Shown: positions 45,043-52,752 of the stretch, piece after piece
How positions within the stretch are numbered: position 1 is the first letter of the stretch
Layout of the letters: every line of letters begins with the position of its first letter
Assembly (NCBI RefSeq): GCF_900110945.1
Contig: NZ_FOFL01000004.1
Span: 272,685-336,684, forward strand
Length of the DNA stretch: 64,000 nucleotides
From: Devosia sp. YR412
GTDB taxonomy: Bacteria > Pseudomonadota > Alphaproteobacteria > Rhizobiales > Devosiaceae
Direction of reading: 5' to 3'
The notes under the pieces: model-generated
The model's database searches: none
Told to the model about the DNA's origin: nothing
What the model saw: only the letters and a program-made list of their open reading frames with translations
Made by a program: the position numbers and the translations under genes

Positions 45043-45071
45043 TATCTAGAGAAACTTCCCCACAATTGCAA
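45043..45071 (-). promoter_or_regulatory. Sigma70-type promoter of secE-nusG-rplKA
   Basis: On the minus strand TTGCAA and TAGATA are exactly 17 bases apart, about 75 bases before secE. The predicted start is near 45036. Confidence 0.65.
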
Positions 45072-45226
45072 CAGCCCGCGACATGGAACCGACACAGGGG
45101 GCCAGCTCAGGTCGAATCAATTTTATTAACGACAAGTTAAGAACCCCGGGAATCCAGCTTGCACAGTGGTTTAGAATGGCGTTTGATCGAAATGGGACGA
45201 AAACAAGGCAGCGGGAGGCTGTTTAA

Positions 45227-45508
45227 ATGCCCGATCGCGCCGCCAGTTTCGATGTCAAAGCCTGCGAGGTGCGCTACTACGGCCCGCACCGCCTGATTCC
45301 GGGACGGGTAACCGGCGTGGTACGGGTTATCGTCGAGGAAAGCTTCATGGGCAACCTGTCGCGCTATCACCTCGACCTCAAGGTCAAGGCCGACGTTGGG
45401 TCCGTGCCGGCGGCCCAGGTGCGCACCGCCCTGCTCGGCCATGCCGCCCACCAGCTCAATCGCCTCAAGGCCCGCCACACCGACAGATTGCCAGTCGCCG
45501 CCGAGTAG
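45227..45508 (+). CDS. Conserved-looking hypothetical protein, 93 residues
   Basis: I do not recognise this protein. It is 93 residues, without signal peptide or membrane segment, with a mixed alpha/beta composition: a strand-rich first half (VRYYGPHRLIPGRVTGVVRV and SRYHLDLKVKADVG) and a helix near the end (VRTALLGHAAHQLNRLKARH). GGGAGG lies about 12 bases before the ATG at 45227. Codon use looks like that of its neighbours. It is divergent from secE and followed by a strong terminator, which supports it as a real single gene. Confidence 0.7.
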   Translation: MPDRAASFDVKACEVRYYGPHRLIPGRVTGVVRVIVEESFMGNLSRYHLDLKVKADVGSVPAAQVRTALLGHAAHQLNRLKARHTDRLPVAAE

Positions 45509-45586
45509 GCTCACGGAACCAGTATCGGGGCACCGCGTTAATACTTTGCAGGTTTGCCCCTGCGACCTCCAATGACTCCCATGGAT

Positions 45587-45626
45587 GACCCCGGCTCATG
45601 CACACGGCCGGGGTCGCTCTGTTTTT
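45587..45626 (+). terminator. Intrinsic terminator after the 45227 gene
   Basis: GACCCCGGC and GCCGGGGTC form a 9-bp stem with an 11-base loop, followed by GCTCTG and five T residues, 79 bases after the stop. Confidence 0.75.
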
Positions 45627-45744
45627 GAGCGTCCGCAAGGCTTTACGACGATGACTGACGCACTTGTCCCCAGTACGTATCTTGATTGCAATTTTAACCT
45701 TTCGCGTCGTCTTCCGTTAAGGCTGCAGGCCTAGCTCTGTTCTC

Positions 45745-46008
45745 ATGAAAAGTTGGATCGAAAAGCGACAGCACAAGCGCGAAGCCCTGCGCATCTCGGC
45801 CACCGCCGTGATGGATGACGGCGTGGTGCGCAAGGATGTTCTGGTGGTCAACCTGTCGCGCTCCGGCGCCATGGTTGAGCTGGAGGAGAGCATCCACCTG
45901 CCCGAGGCCTTTACCCTGCTGTTCCAGCATTCCCTGGAACCCTGTCACATCGTCTGGCGTCAGGCGCAGTTTGCGGGTGTCAGGTTTGATGCGGTGATGT
46001 CGGAGTAA
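45745..46008 (+). CDS. PilZ domain protein (c-di-GMP receptor candidate)
   Basis: An 87-residue single-domain protein. The N-terminal RQHKREALR gives the arginine motif before the barrel, and VVNLSRSGAMVEL corresponds to the second PilZ motif (D/NxSxxG), with Asn in the first place. Both c-di-GMP-binding elements are therefore present. It stands alone between a terminator and the HtrL-like gene; a c-di-GMP enzyme candidate lies 2.3 kb away at 48332-50551. Confidence 0.8.
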   Translation: MKSWIEKRQHKREALRISATAVMDDGVVRKDVLVVNLSRSGAMVELEESIHLPEAFTLLFQHSLEPCHIVWRQAQFAGVRFDAVMSE

Positions 46009-46144
46009 AGGCACGCCAAAAGCACGCCAAGCGCCACGCACTTATTGGTATCCACGACTATTCCATTAGTTCACATTGCGAAGCAATCGATTTTATCGGT
46101 AGAACCGATAGATGAAGGCTCTGTCGACGTGAGTTGATGACGCA

Positions 46145-46996
46145 ATGCTGACCCCGCTTTTGGCAGTGACCGCCGTTTACGACATTGGCCGTGCGGCTGT
46201 CGGGCGGCCGATCGAAGACTATGTCGACTGGCTGAATGCGACACTGCGCCTGCCGATCCGGTTTGTGGTTTTTCTAGATCCATCAATCTCGGCAGAATTG
46301 ATCAGGCTCAAGCCCGATGATCGGATTCTCCAACTGCCGCTCGAGACCTTCCGACCCTTCCAATGGTCGGTTCAGGTGGCAGGGATCAAACAGCCCAGCG
46401 GCAGCACCGATTTGACATTCACCCTGCCGCGCTATGCGCTGCTGGTGATGTCCAAGCTGGCAATGCTGGAGCGGGTAGCACAGCGCGAGGGCGACGCCTG
46501 CAAGATGCTCTGGATCGATGCGGGCCTGTCGCGCTTCTTTCGCGACGACATGGCTGCAGGCAGGGCATCGCAGGAAGCGTTCGACGTTCTAAGCGATGCC
46601 GATTTCGCCGCGTCCATCACCCCAAAATGTGCGCGCGCCATCCGCGATGGCGTTGCCGCCAGTTATATCGGTACCGCCGCACGCCTGGTGACTGCCGGTG
46701 ACATGTACGCCACGGGTGCAGGCGCCAAAGCAGCGGCAACCAAACTCTATGAAATGGTCGAGCAGTGCTGGCTGCCCAATGACCAATGGGACAATGAGCA
46801 GGTCGCGCTGGCATGCCTGCTCGATGCAGGCTGGCCGGGGTTCAGGATAACCGGCGTTTCGCGAGGCTATGCAACCCTGCTGTCGGATCTTTTCGGGCTG
46901 CGCCGCAGACGGCTCGGCATGCTTGGCCGGCTCGAAACAGCATTCGACCACATGCGCCGCCTCGGGACCACAGGTCCCAAGCGCTCTTCGTCATGA
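46145..46996 (+). CDS. HtrL/YibB (WlaTC)-like protein
   Basis: A 283-residue protein, probably cytoplasmic. The segments TAVYDIGRAAVGRPIEDYVDW, shown in outline, RFVVFLDPS and CKMLWIDAGLSRFF agree with the HtrL/YibB family, in which an N-terminal TA-DIGR motif and a later WIDxG motif are seen. That family is linked to lipopolysaccharide or surface glycan work but has no proven reaction. The match is from recall and should be read as moderate. It ends 19 bases before the 3' end of the oppositely oriented tRNA-Trp. The C-terminal tail is basic and Arg-rich. Confidence 0.55.
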   Translation: MLTPLLAVTAVYDIGRAAVGRPIEDYVDWLNATLRLPIRFVVFLDPSISAELIRLKPDDRILQLPLETFRPFQWSVQVAGIKQPSGSTDLTFTLPRYALLVMSKLAMLERVAQREGDACKMLWIDAGLSRFFRDDMAAGRASQEAFDVLSDADFAASITPKCARAIRDGVAASYIGTAARLVTAGDMYATGAGAKAAATKLYEMVEQCWLPNDQWDNEQVALACLLDAGWPGFRITGVSRGYATLLSDLFGLRRRRLGMLGRLETAFDHMRRLGTTGPKRSSS

Positions 46997-47015
46997 CGAT
47001 CATGGTGATTGTGCC

Positions 47016-47091
47016 TGGCAGGGGCTGGGGGACTCGAACCCACGACCCTCGGTTTTGGAGACCGATGCTCTACCAACTGAGCTAAACCCCT
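47016..47091 (-). tRNA. tRNA-Trp (CCA anticodon)
   Basis: A complete 76-base cloverleaf on the minus strand. The acceptor stem AGGGGTT pairs with AGCCCCT with one G-T pair, followed by G73 and an encoded CCA. The anticodon loop CTCCAAA gives CCA for tryptophan; the D-loop has GGTAGAGC and the T-arm GGTTCGAGTCC. In many alphaproteobacteria this tRNA lies directly before secE; here about 2 kb with three plus-strand genes lies between. Confidence 0.97.
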
Positions 47092-47104
47092 TCAGGCGAG
47101 GGTG

Positions 47105-47133
47105 TGTCTAATGGCAATGGCGCCGTTTCGCAA
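47105..47133 (-). promoter_or_regulatory. Promoter of tRNA-Trp
   Basis: On the minus strand TTGCGA and TAGACA are 17 bases apart, 14 bases before the 5' end of the tRNA. Confidence 0.6.
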
Positions 47134-47146
47134 GACCCTTTGGCGC

Positions 47147-47539
47147 TTAATCCCAGAGATGGGGCACCAGTGGAATGGCGATCAGCAGCGTGCCGATCAG
47201 CGCGACGAGAAAAGCCACCGAGCGCCAGGGCGAAATCCCCTTCATGTAGAAATAGAGATGGGCCACGCGGGCGAGGAAATACATGGCGGCGCCCAACACC
47301 GAGAGCCAACCCTCTTCGCCAAGGATGATCGACAAAACGGCTAGAACGAGAAAGATAGGCAGCGTTTCTTGGAGGTTGGCCAGCGCGCGGCGCGAGCGGG
47401 CCAGCTCGCGGCTCGGCTCGGGCAGATCGTCGCGCGGCCCCATCTGGGCGTCATTGCCCACCTGCGCGCTCAGATAGCGACCAGGCAGCGCCGCTTGGAC
47501 CAGCAGCAGGAGCAGAACAAGAAAAATCACAGCCAGCAC
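47147..47539 (-). CDS. MAPEG family membrane protein
   Basis: A 130-residue protein with four hydrophobic segments at about 1-17, 58-77, 82-98 and 105-127. The family core ARSRRALANLQETLPIFLVL, with the conserved N-x-x-E-T/N-x-P pattern, and MYFLARVAHLYFYM identify it as MAPEG. The eukaryotic members handle eicosanoids and glutathione; bacterial roles are mostly unknown. Probably a single gene; its stop lies 14 bases before the tRNA-Trp promoter. Confidence 0.85.
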   Translation of the reverse strand: MLAVIFLVLLLLLVQAALPGRYLSAQVGNDAQMGPRDDLPEPSRELARSRRALANLQETLPIFLVLAVLSIILGEEGWLSVLGAAMYFLARVAHLYFYMKGISPWRSVAFLVALIGTLLIAIPLVPHLWD

Positions 47540-47660
47540 GGCGCACCTCGATTGGATAGCTGCCGATTCACGCTGAAGCGGCCCCTGCCCTTCTAACGCA
47601 TGAGCGATCCAAAACGATCACCCCGCTCGAGGCATGATCGAGACAAACCCGTTCAGGGGC

Positions 47661-47690
47661 TTGCCACGCGCCGCCCTGTCGGGCTAATGC
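47661..47690 (+). promoter_or_regulatory. Candidate promoter of tRNA-Gly
   Basis: TTGCCA and TAATGC are 18 bases apart, ending 22 bases before the tRNA. Confidence 0.45.
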
Positions 47691-47712
47691 CTGTGCGTCG
47701 GTCACCGACCTT

Positions 47713-47786
47713 GCGGGTATAGCTCAGTGGTAGAGCAGCAGCCTTCCAAGCTGAATATGCGGGTTCGATTCCCGCTACCCGCTCCA
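47713..47786 (+). tRNA. tRNA-Gly (TCC anticodon)
   Basis: A complete 74-base cloverleaf: acceptor GCGGGTA pairs with TACCCGC, D-arm with GGTAGAGC, anticodon loop CTTCCAA with anticodon TCC, T-arm GGTTCGATTCC, T73 and encoded CCA. It decodes GGA and GGG. Confidence 0.97.
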
Positions 47787-47868
47787 TCGACTTTCCTCGC
47801 CAAGCTATAGCCTCTGTCGCTCTCACGGGCGCAAAACCTGCCGTCAGGCGCTTCGATAACTTCTGAGT

Positions 47869-48174
47869 TTACTCACCAACCGTCAGCAGCGGGTCACGGC
47901 ACAGATCCACGGCTGGCCTGAACTCTGCAGGGTTGTCCTTGATCCGCACCAGCACTTCGATGGGCTGGCACTGCGGGAGCGTCAGCTCAACCCGTCCAGC
48001 CTGACCTGGCGCGATTGGAACGGTATAGGTACCGACACTGACGTCTGCACCCTTCGGAAACACACTGATGCTCTCGATCGTGTCCTGTGAGGTATTCTGG
48101 ACGACCAGACTGACCGGCTGGGCCAATGCCGGGGTGACAATCGACAGAGCCATCAAAACCAAAACTATGCGCAT
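47869..48174 (-). CDS. Small secreted protein of unknown function
   Basis: A 101-residue protein with a signal peptide of 19 residues (ending ALA-QP). The mature part starts with VSLVVQNTSQDTIESISVFP and looks like a short beta-sandwich; two cysteines (LPQCQP and DLCRDP) could form a disulfide. I recognise no family with confidence. It lies between tRNA-Gly and the GGDEF/EAL gene. Confidence 0.65.
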   Translation of the reverse strand: MRIVLVLMALSIVTPALAQPVSLVVQNTSQDTIESISVFPKGADVSVGTYTVPIAPGQAGRVELTLPQCQPIEVLVRIKDNPAEFRPAVDLCRDPLLTVGE

Positions 48175-48331
48175 CTCATCTCCAAACTGCCATTAGGCAA
48201 GACCTTATGCGCATAACACCCGGCCGGCGCTACAGGATCCTTCTGGCCTGAGCGTTTTGCTGGTTGAGGTCAGATGAACTGGTCGGCAAACGGAGAGTTG
48301 TGCAATCCATTCTCGTGGCCGCAACAAGCCA

Positions 48332-50551
48332 TCACTCCGTCGCGAATAGCCGGACCAGGGCTGCCGACCGGTGTTCGGCAAACAGCGCGGACAAGGCCTT
48401 TTCGCTGATGGGGCGCGACAGCAGATAGCCCTGCAGATAGGAACAGCCCAGCTGTGCCAAGGTCCGGCGCTGCGCTTCGTCCTCAACGCCTTCGGCCGTC
48501 ACGGTCATGCCAAGCGCATCGGCGGTCTCAATGATCGACTGGATGATCCGCGCCGTGGCGCGGTCCTCGGTGACCAGCATGGTGAAGGAGCGATCGATCT
48601 TGAGTTTGTCGATGGTATAGGTCCGCAGGTAGCTGATCGAGGAATAGCCGGTCCCGAAATCGTCCAGCGCTATCCGGACCCCGGCGGCGCGGAGCTTTGC
48701 CAGGATATCCCGGACACCCGGCGAGTTCTGCAGCAGCAGGCCTTCGGTGATTTCCAGTTCGAGCCGTTCAGCCGGGAGGCCGGTCTCGGACAATATGGCC
48801 AGCACCCTATCGGCCAGGGACGCGTCGGCAAACTGCACCGGCGAAACATTGACGGCAATCGAAGGCAGATCGCTCTCGACCGCCACGCGGCAGGCCTGTG
48901 ACAAGACCCAGAGACCCAGTTGATCGATGAGCCTGGTTTCCTCAGCCAGCGAGATGAACTGATCGGGGGCCATGGCGCCCCGCGTTGGATGCTGCCAGCG
49001 CACCAGGGCTTCTGCCCCGGCCAATTCGCCGCTGCGGGCGGCAAAGACCGGTTGAAACACCACCTGCAGTCCCTCGCCGTTGATCAGGGCGTGCCGAAGA
49101 TCAATCTCCAGAGCCCGCTTGTTGCGGCGGTTCTCATCCATCGACGGATCATACAGTTTGATGCGATCGCGCCCTTCGGCCTTTGCTTCGTAAAGCGCCA
49201 TGTCGGCGCGCCGTAATATCTCGGCGGGTGCGGTTGTGCTGCCATCTTCCAGGGCCAGACCCATGCTGAAACTGACGCGCATGGCCGTGTCATCGAAGTT
49301 GAAGGGCTTTTGCAGGGCCGAGAACAGCCGCTGGCAAATCCACAGCGCCTGCCCCTCGCTGATCACACCCGGCTGAACGATGGCGAATTCGTCACCACCA
49401 AGGCGACCCAGCGTCGCCTCATCGGCGAGCTCGAAATTGACCCGGCTGGTCAGCTCGCTCAGCAAGCGATCGCCTGCGGCATGGCCCATGGTGTCATTGA
49501 TTTCCTTGAAGTGATCGACATCGATCGCCACTAGCAGGATCTTTGCCTTGGCCAGATGCTCATAGCCGATCGCTTCGCGCAGCTTGCGATCGAATAAAAT
49601 CCGGTTGGCAGCGCCCGTCAGCGGGTCGTGCATGGCGAAAAACGAGGTCTGCGCCCGGCTTCGCTCCAGTTTGAGCGCGGTGGTACGCACCCAGACAAGA
49701 AGGGTCGCGAGCGACACCAGCCCGAAGATCAGCAAGGCGACTGTCGCCGGCGCGGTCTCGATCAGTAGGCCCGCCGCCGGATGATCGGGTTCCCAGCCAA
49801 GATAGGCCACGAGATTGCCCGTGCGGTCGCGCAGCACGAGATTTGCCCCGCCTTGGGGATAGGTGATCTGGCGCAGGCTGGAAATGCCGAGGCGCTCCGA
49901 AATATCGTCGAGAAATTGCTGATCGATCAGCTTGACCGAGACGATGAGGAATTCGCTGCCCGGCGCCTGGGTAAGTTGGGTGCTGTTGGGTACGATGGGC
50001 CGAATGCTGAGCAGCGCGGTTTCGCCATTTGGAAAGCGCAACGTGTCCGAATAGGTGATCGCGCTAACAGCAGCGGTGGAATCCGACATTCCGGCTCTTG
50101 CCTCCGCCATCCGGCGACGCATTTCCGCAATGCGCGGCACGAGGTCGGCCACATCGATCGGGGCTAGCGTCGTGCCGGCATATTGGCCGGCCGATGCGGC
50201 CCGCACGATATCCCCCTCGGGCGCCACGACGTAGACCCGGTCATGGTCGAAAAACGAGCTCATCCATTCGGCCAGGTTTTCGGCGATCCACGCCTGGTCG
50301 TTCTCTCGCAGTTTGATAACAGCCTCGTCCCACGCCGCGGAGCTATCCTGCTCCACCGCGATGCGCTTGACCTCCTGCACCAATGCGGTATCCAGCGCCG
50401 CCCGCTCGTTGACCAGCGCCCGGCTATCGATCCGGTCGACAGCCCACCAGATGCAAAGGGCCAGCGTCGCGATCAGACACGTGCCAAGCAACGTGGAGGC
50501 GACGATCAGTCGAAAGGTAACGTGATTGCTGAAAGGTGTGTTTGCATTCAT
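48332..50551 (-). CDS. Membrane GGDEF-EAL protein with CHASE4-like sensor
   Basis: A 739-residue c-di-GMP enzyme. Helix 1 lies at about 13-36 and helix 2 at about 263-290, with a periplasmic domain of roughly 220 residues between them that fits CHASE4 (start DRIDSRALVNERAALDTALV). GGDEF follows (310-470) with an intact RLGGDEFAIV, and EAL (485-735) with AEALVRWQHP, the catalytic set NVSPVQF, LELEITEG, DDFGTGYSS, KIDRSF, AEGVE and QGYLLSRP all present. Both synthesis and breakdown of c-di-GMP are thus possible; with the full EAL set, phosphodiesterase activity is the safer expectation. It is a single gene. Confidence 0.92.
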   Translation of the reverse strand: MNANTPFSNHVTFRLIVASTLLGTCLIATLALCIWWAVDRIDSRALVNERAALDTALVQEVKRIAVEQDSSAAWDEAVIKLRENDQAWIAENLAEWMSSFFDHDRVYVVAPEGDIVRAASAGQYAGTTLAPIDVADLVPRIAEMRRRMAEARAGMSDSTAAVSAITYSDTLRFPNGETALLSIRPIVPNSTQLTQAPGSEFLIVSVKLIDQQFLDDISERLGISSLRQITYPQGGANLVLRDRTGNLVAYLGWEPDHPAAGLLIETAPATVALLIFGLVSLATLLVWVRTTALKLERSRAQTSFFAMHDPLTGAANRILFDRKLREAIGYEHLAKAKILLVAIDVDHFKEINDTMGHAAGDRLLSELTSRVNFELADEATLGRLGGDEFAIVQPGVISEGQALWICQRLFSALQKPFNFDDTAMRVSFSMGLALEDGSTTAPAEILRRADMALYEAKAEGRDRIKLYDPSMDENRRNKRALEIDLRHALINGEGLQVVFQPVFAARSGELAGAEALVRWQHPTRGAMAPDQFISLAEETRLIDQLGLWVLSQACRVAVESDLPSIAVNVSPVQFADASLADRVLAILSETGLPAERLELEITEGLLLQNSPGVRDILAKLRAAGVRIALDDFGTGYSSISYLRTYTIDKLKIDRSFTMLVTEDRATARIIQSIIETADALGMTVTAEGVEDEAQRRTLAQLGCSYLQGYLLSRPISEKALSALFAEHRSAALVRLFATE

Positions 50552-50692
50552 CGGCGGTCAATCCGGAACTGATCCACAGTGACATCGAAACGACAACCAC
50601 TCTCTTTCACGCTTCGGTTTGGTCGTTGATATGATGCCACATGGTTACCAGAGCATTGTGGAAATCACCCGCCGCCCCTGGCCCCTGCGGCT

Positions 50693-52003
50693 CTAGGATA
50701 GGACGACCTTGCGCGTTTCGGCGTCGACGAACCATGCGGCTACCGCTCCAAGCGCCAGCAGCGCGGCAAACAGCGCTATGGCGATGGAAAAGTCCTGCGC
50801 GAAGACCACGGCCAGCGCCGATGGCGCCAACAGGCCGCCCAACCGGGCTATCGAGCCAGCAGCGCCCATGCCGGTACCGCGCAGAGCCGTCGGGAACAGT
50901 TCCGGCGTGAAGGCATAAAGCGCGCCCCAGGTGCCGAGCAGGGCAAAGCTCATCAGCAGGATCGACGCGCCGGTGAGGTAGGCATCGCCGGCGACGAGGA
51001 ATAGCGCGCAGCCCAAAGTGCTGAGCAGCAAAAAAGCAATCAGCGTCGGCTTGCGGCCAATCGCCTCGACGCCCCAAGCCGCCAGGGCATAACCGGGGAT
51101 TTGCGCAAGGGCGACCACAACGAGAAAGCCATAGCCGCGCACATAACCAAAGCCCTGGTCGGCTAGCCGCGCCGGCAACCAGGTGAAGATGCCGTAGTAC
51201 GAGATCGACACCAGGAACCAGACCGCGAGAATCGACAGCGTGCGGCGGCGCAGGTCGGGCGAAAAGATGCCGCCATTCGACACGACCGGGCTCTGAGCAA
51301 TTACATCGCCATCCGCCAGCTGAGCCTTGCCATTGGTGCGCAACACCAGGTTCAGCGTCGAGCGCAGCTCGGCCTCCTGGCCGCGGCGTTGCAGGTAGAG
51401 CGGCGATTCCGGTACCCAGAAGCGGAACCAGATGCCCAATATACCCGGCACCGCGGTGACCGCGAAGATCCAGCGCCAAGCGTCGCTGGTGACATAGATG
51501 CTGGCCATCCAGGCCGCCACCGCCACCACGACGGTGCCTATGGCCCAGAAGCCTTCCAGCATGACCAGCCAGCGCCCGCGATTCTTGGCCGGCAGGAATT
51601 CTGCCATCATGGCGTAGTCGACCGGCAAGGTGCCCCCCACCGCGATACCGGTGAGAAAGCGCAGCGCAAACAGCACCCACAGACTTGGCGCGAACACCGA
51701 CAGCAGGCCGAAGATCACATCGCAGGCCACGGTGATCAGCAGCACGCGCCGGCGGCCGAAGCGATCGGCGAGACGGCCAAACAGGCTTGCGCCGATCAGC
51801 ATGCCGAGAAAAAACAGCGTGCCGGTCTGCAGCGCCTCGGGCACCGATACGCCGAAAGTCGCCGCGATCGAGGCGCCGGTAAAGCCGACGGCCAGCACCT
51901 GCATGGCATCGGCGGCCCAGACCAGCCCGAAGATGCCCAACAGGCGCCTCTGGAAGCTGCCGGTTCCGGCCTGGTCGAGAACGCTGTCTACCGTATGCTG
52001 CAT
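50693..52003 (-). CDS. MFS transporter, metabolite:H+ symporter type
   Basis: A 436-residue transporter with twelve predicted helices. The A-like motif GRLADRFGRRRVLL follows helix 2, and RFLTGIAVGGTLPVDYAMMAEFLP is the SV2/NiaP-like or aromatic-acid-type helix 4 signature, in outline. ELFPTALRGTGMG is the second-half counterpart. Relatives carry nicotinate, aromatic acids or sugars; the substrate is open. The ATG at 52003 has GGAAG upstream. It stands alone; the next gene on its strand starts 294 bases upstream. Confidence 0.85.
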   Translation of the reverse strand: MQHTVDSVLDQAGTGSFQRRLLGIFGLVWAADAMQVLAVGFTGASIAATFGVSVPEALQTGTLFFLGMLIGASLFGRLADRFGRRRVLLITVACDVIFGLLSVFAPSLWVLFALRFLTGIAVGGTLPVDYAMMAEFLPAKNRGRWLVMLEGFWAIGTVVVAVAAWMASIYVTSDAWRWIFAVTAVPGILGIWFRFWVPESPLYLQRRGQEAELRSTLNLVLRTNGKAQLADGDVIAQSPVVSNGGIFSPDLRRRTLSILAVWFLVSISYYGIFTWLPARLADQGFGYVRGYGFLVVVALAQIPGYALAAWGVEAIGRKPTLIAFLLLSTLGCALFLVAGDAYLTGASILLMSFALLGTWGALYAFTPELFPTALRGTGMGAAGSIARLGGLLAPSALAVVFAQDFSIAIALFAALLALGAVAAWFVDAETRKVVLS

Positions 52004-52075
52004 GACACTTCCTGCTGCGAGTCTGGAACTGTCCTGCCCATATACTGGAATGCCTCTGCTACCTAGGGCACGCAG

Positions 52076-52297
52076 TCATGCACACTCAGGTTTTGGCAGC
52101 TGCGACGCCTTGGCAGCGGTTGTGATGGCGTCGCTATCGCCGGGTAGTGCGATGTAGCCCTGCGCCATCAGCCAGTCCTGCACGATGACGTTGACAGCAT
52201 CCTGGGCACTCATCCTGCCACCGGGGGGCTCATCGTGCTCGGCAATGAACTGCTTGAGGCCTTCGACCAGTGCGTCGTCAAGCGTTACCGATGTCAT
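52076..52297 (-). CDS. Small hypothetical protein, 73 residues
   Basis: Begins MTSVTLDDALVEGLKQFIAE, a strand followed by a helix as in ribbon-helix-helix proteins, then DAVNVIVQDWLMAQGYI. The start is the ATG at 52297 because GGAGG lies 8 bases upstream; a GTG nine bases earlier is less likely. A DNA-binding or antitoxin role is possible but no toxin gene is beside it. Confidence 0.6.
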   Translation of the reverse strand: MTSVTLDDALVEGLKQFIAEHDEPPGGRMSAQDAVNVIVQDWLMAQGYIALPGDSDAITTAAKASQLPKPECA

Positions 52298-52494
52298 GGT
52301 AGGCACCTCCAGGGATTTTTCTGCTAAGACGGCCCAACGTTAGATTGTATCAAAAGTTCACCGCTTGGTGACCTGATGCTTGCCGGTGCAAAAACAGGCA
52401 TCCATTTCTTGACCCTGGCCGTCACTCGGGGCTGCCAATTTACCGCTTTACGGCGCTCTCCACGATTTCTTGCCTGCAAACGCGGACAGGGGTG

Positions 52495-52523
52495 TTGACA
52501 CGCTGTCATGAGACCACCATAAA
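52495..52523 (+). promoter_or_regulatory. Promoter of tRNA-Tyr
   Basis: A consensus TTGACA and CATAAA are 17 bases apart, 53 bases before the tRNA. rlmB, which starts 91 bases after the tRNA, may share it. Between 52307 and this promoter nothing else is seen. Confidence 0.7.
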
Positions 52524-52576
52524 CCGCCCGACGAAACGCCCCGGCGCTTCGTTTCCTACCCAAGCGACGTTGTAGT

Positions 52577-52661
52577 GGAGGGGTGGGAGAGTGGTTAAAT
52601 CCATCAGACTGTAAATCTGACCGCTTAGCGTACACTGGTTCGAATCCAGTCCCCTCCACCA
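52577..52661 (+). tRNA. tRNA-Tyr (GTA anticodon)
   Basis: An 85-base class II tRNA with acceptor GGAGGGG pairing with CCCCTCC, anticodon GTA in the loop CTGTAAA, a long variable arm (CCGCTTAGCGT), T-arm GGTTCGAATCC, A73 and an encoded CCA. Confidence 0.97.
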
Positions 52662-52752
52662 TCGCCCTTCCCGAAACAATCGGCCAAGAGCTCACCGGCG
52701 CAACAATGCGGGACGGCTTGCTGCCCTCGCGCAAAGGCGCTACGCCTCCCCC

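Noticed and set aside
46009..46144. Attachment site or IS end next to tRNA-Trp
   Set aside because: Only short repeats (GCACGCCAA) and a 7-bp stem were seen; no copy of the tRNA 3' end and no integrase or transposase.
46813..47085. 90-residue plus-strand frame across tRNA-Trp
   Set aside because: The segment WGTRTHDPRFWRPMLYQLS is the antisense reading of the tRNA; the rest overlaps the HtrL-like gene in another frame.
52324..52734. 136-residue minus-strand open frame across tRNA-Tyr
   Set aside because: It contains the stretch GFEPVYAKRSDLQSDGFNHS, which is the antisense reading of a tRNA-Tyr gene and a well-known false call.
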